From assembly GCA_030040825.1 (NCBI GenBank), contig JASHSY010000299.1, forward strand, positions 1 to 6,793: a stretch of DNA of 6,793 nt. Direction: 5' to 3'. The DNA comes from Xanthobacteraceae bacterium. Its GTDB lineage: Bacteria > Pseudomonadota > Alphaproteobacteria > Rhizobiales > Xanthobacteraceae. Positions within the stretch are counted from its first letter, which is position 1. Every line of letters starts with the position of its first letter. Below the pieces are notes generated by a model, which was not told where the DNA came from, ran no database searches, and saw only the letters and a list, made by a program, of their open reading frames with translations. Positions 5,888-6,793 of this stretch are shown piece by piece. A program made the translations under genes and the position numbers.

Positions 5888-6793
5888 CTATGCAACGATC
5901 TTGCCCGGATTCATGATGTCGAGCGGATCGAGCACCCGCTTGATCGCGCGCATCGCGTCCAGCGCCGGCTCGCCATGCTCGGCCAGAAGATATTTCATCT
6001 TGCCCTGGCCGACGCCATGTTCGCCGGTGCAAGTGCCGTCCATCGCCAAGGCGCGCTCGACCAACCGTTCGAGAAACGCATGCGTGCGGGCGACCTCGTC
6101 CTGGTCGGCCAGATCCACCATCAGCCCGACGTGGAAATTGCCGTCGCCGACATGGCCGACGATCGGGGCGACCAGATTGTTGGCGGCGATATCGCGCTGC
6201 GTTTGCGTCACGCATTCGGCGAGCCGCGAGATCGGCACGCAGACGTCGGTCGCCAGCGCATGGGTGCCGGGCCGCAGGCCGACTTGCGCCCAATAGGCAT
6301 CGTGGCGCGCCTGCCACAGCCGGGTGCGTTCTTCCGCCTGCGTCGCGCGCTCGAACGGGCCACCGCCGAATTCGGCGGCAATCTCGCCGAAACGCTCTGT
6401 CTGTTCGACGACGCTCACCGCGCTGCCGTGGAATTCAACGAACAACATCGGCGTTTCCGGCAGCGAGAGCTTCGAATAGGCGTTCGACGCGCGCACCTGC
6501 AAGGTATCGAGGAGTTCGATGCGGGCGACCGGAATACCGGACTGAATGGTCTGGATCGTGGCGTTGCAGGCGGCTTCCACCGACGGAAACGGACAGATGC
6601 CGGACGCGATCACTTCCGGAATGCCGGCAAGCCGCAAAGTCAGTTCGGTGATGATGCCGAGCGTGCCTTCGGCGCCGACGATCAAATGAGTGAGGTCATA
6701 GCCGGACGCGGTTTTTTTGGCCCGCCGCGCGGTCGACATCACCTCGCCGTTGGCGAGCACGACTTTGAGCGCCAGCACGTTGTCCTTCATCGT
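5888..6793 (-). CDS. FAD-linked D-lactate dehydrogenase-type oxidoreductase, 5' end outside the window
   Basis: This is the C-terminal two thirds or so of a protein of the FAD-binding oxidoreductase family that includes cytochrome-linked D-lactate dehydrogenase and glycolate oxidase GlcD, usually about 460-480 residues. About 301 residues are visible and the frame stays open to the window edge, so the Met codon at 6788-6790 is internal (TMKDNVLALKVVLANG is a mid-protein motif). Counting from that Met, residues 27-53 hold the end of the FAD domain (ASGYDLTHLIVGAEGTLG). The FAD-oxidase C-terminal domain follows, with RLWQARHDAYWA (157-168), TDVCVPISRL (181-190), GHVGDGNFH (212-220; the two His are probable metal ligands), GTCTGEHGVGQGK (252-264) and ALDAMRAIKRVLDPLDIMNPGKIV (276-299). 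The overall pattern is nearer to D-lactate dehydrogenase (EC 1.1.2.4) than to GlcD, but another 2-hydroxy acid is possible. No frameshift is seen. It ends with TAG at 5888-5890. Confidence 0.93.
   Translation of the reverse strand, partial: TMKDNVLALKVVLANGEVMSTARRAKKTASGYDLTHLIVGAEGTLGIITELTLRLAGIPEVIASGICPFPSVEAACNATIQTIQSGIPVARIELLDTLQVRASNAYSKLSLPETPMLFVEFHGSAVSVVEQTERFGEIAAEFGGGPFERATQAEERTRLWQARHDAYWAQVGLRPGTHALATDVCVPISRLAECVTQTQRDIAANNLVAPIVGHVGDGNFHVGLMVDLADQDEVARTHAFLERLVERALAMDGTCTGEHGVGQGKMKYLLAEHGEPALDAMRAIKRVLDPLDIMNPGKIVA

Noticed and set aside
5888..6790. A complete 300-residue dehydrogenase starting at the Met codon 6788-6790
   Set aside because: The FAD domain would be mostly missing. 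The Met lies inside a motif typical of the middle of the family, and the frame is still open at the window edge, so the gene is cut by the window rather than truncated.

Overview
The window looks like chromosomal DNA from a high-GC alphaproteobacterium, most likely of the order Hyphomicrobiales (Rhizobiales; Bradyrhizobiaceae or Xanthobacteraceae-like). The evidence is a circularly permuted, two-piece ssrA (tmRNA) gene with the tag ANDNYAPVALAA, an SspB adaptor of the alphaproteobacterial type, and a DUF4169 plus ribbon-helix-helix gene pair typical of that class. Genus-level placement is inference.

Layout. A likely promoter (about 3-31) leads into the permuted ssrA gene (about 38-330, + strand). 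Next come two blocks of a degenerate 7-base repeat in opposite orientation (334-381 and about 434-465), which form a long imperfect inverted repeat. One base after the second block starts sspB (467-994, +). A stretch of about 550 bases without a convincing gene follows (995-1547). Then come two small overlapping + strand genes: a DUF4169 protein (1548-1736) and an RHH_4 putative DNA-binding protein (1733-2032). The RHH gene converges with, and overlaps by 21 bases, a very large minus-strand AsmA-family gene (2012-5662). After a 225-base gap with several stem-loops, the window ends with the C-terminal two thirds or so of a minus-strand FAD-linked D-lactate dehydrogenase-type gene (5888-6793, cut by the window edge).

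How the genes work together. The clearest functional link is at the left end. tmRNA rescues stalled ribosomes and adds a degradation tag, and the adjacent gene encodes the SspB adaptor that binds this tag and hands the protein to ClpXP. The tag-maker and tag-reader are therefore neighbours, separated only by the repeat. The AsmA protein (envelope lipid homeostasis) and the D-lactate dehydrogenase (respiratory oxidation of a 2-hydroxy acid) have no evident link to this or to each other, beyond sharing a strand.

I found no CRISPR array, intact insertion sequence, prophage or defence system. The most noteworthy elements are the inverted heptad repeat between ssrA and sspB and the very short linker in the permuted tmRNA precursor. 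Most of the window is ordinary core-genome content.
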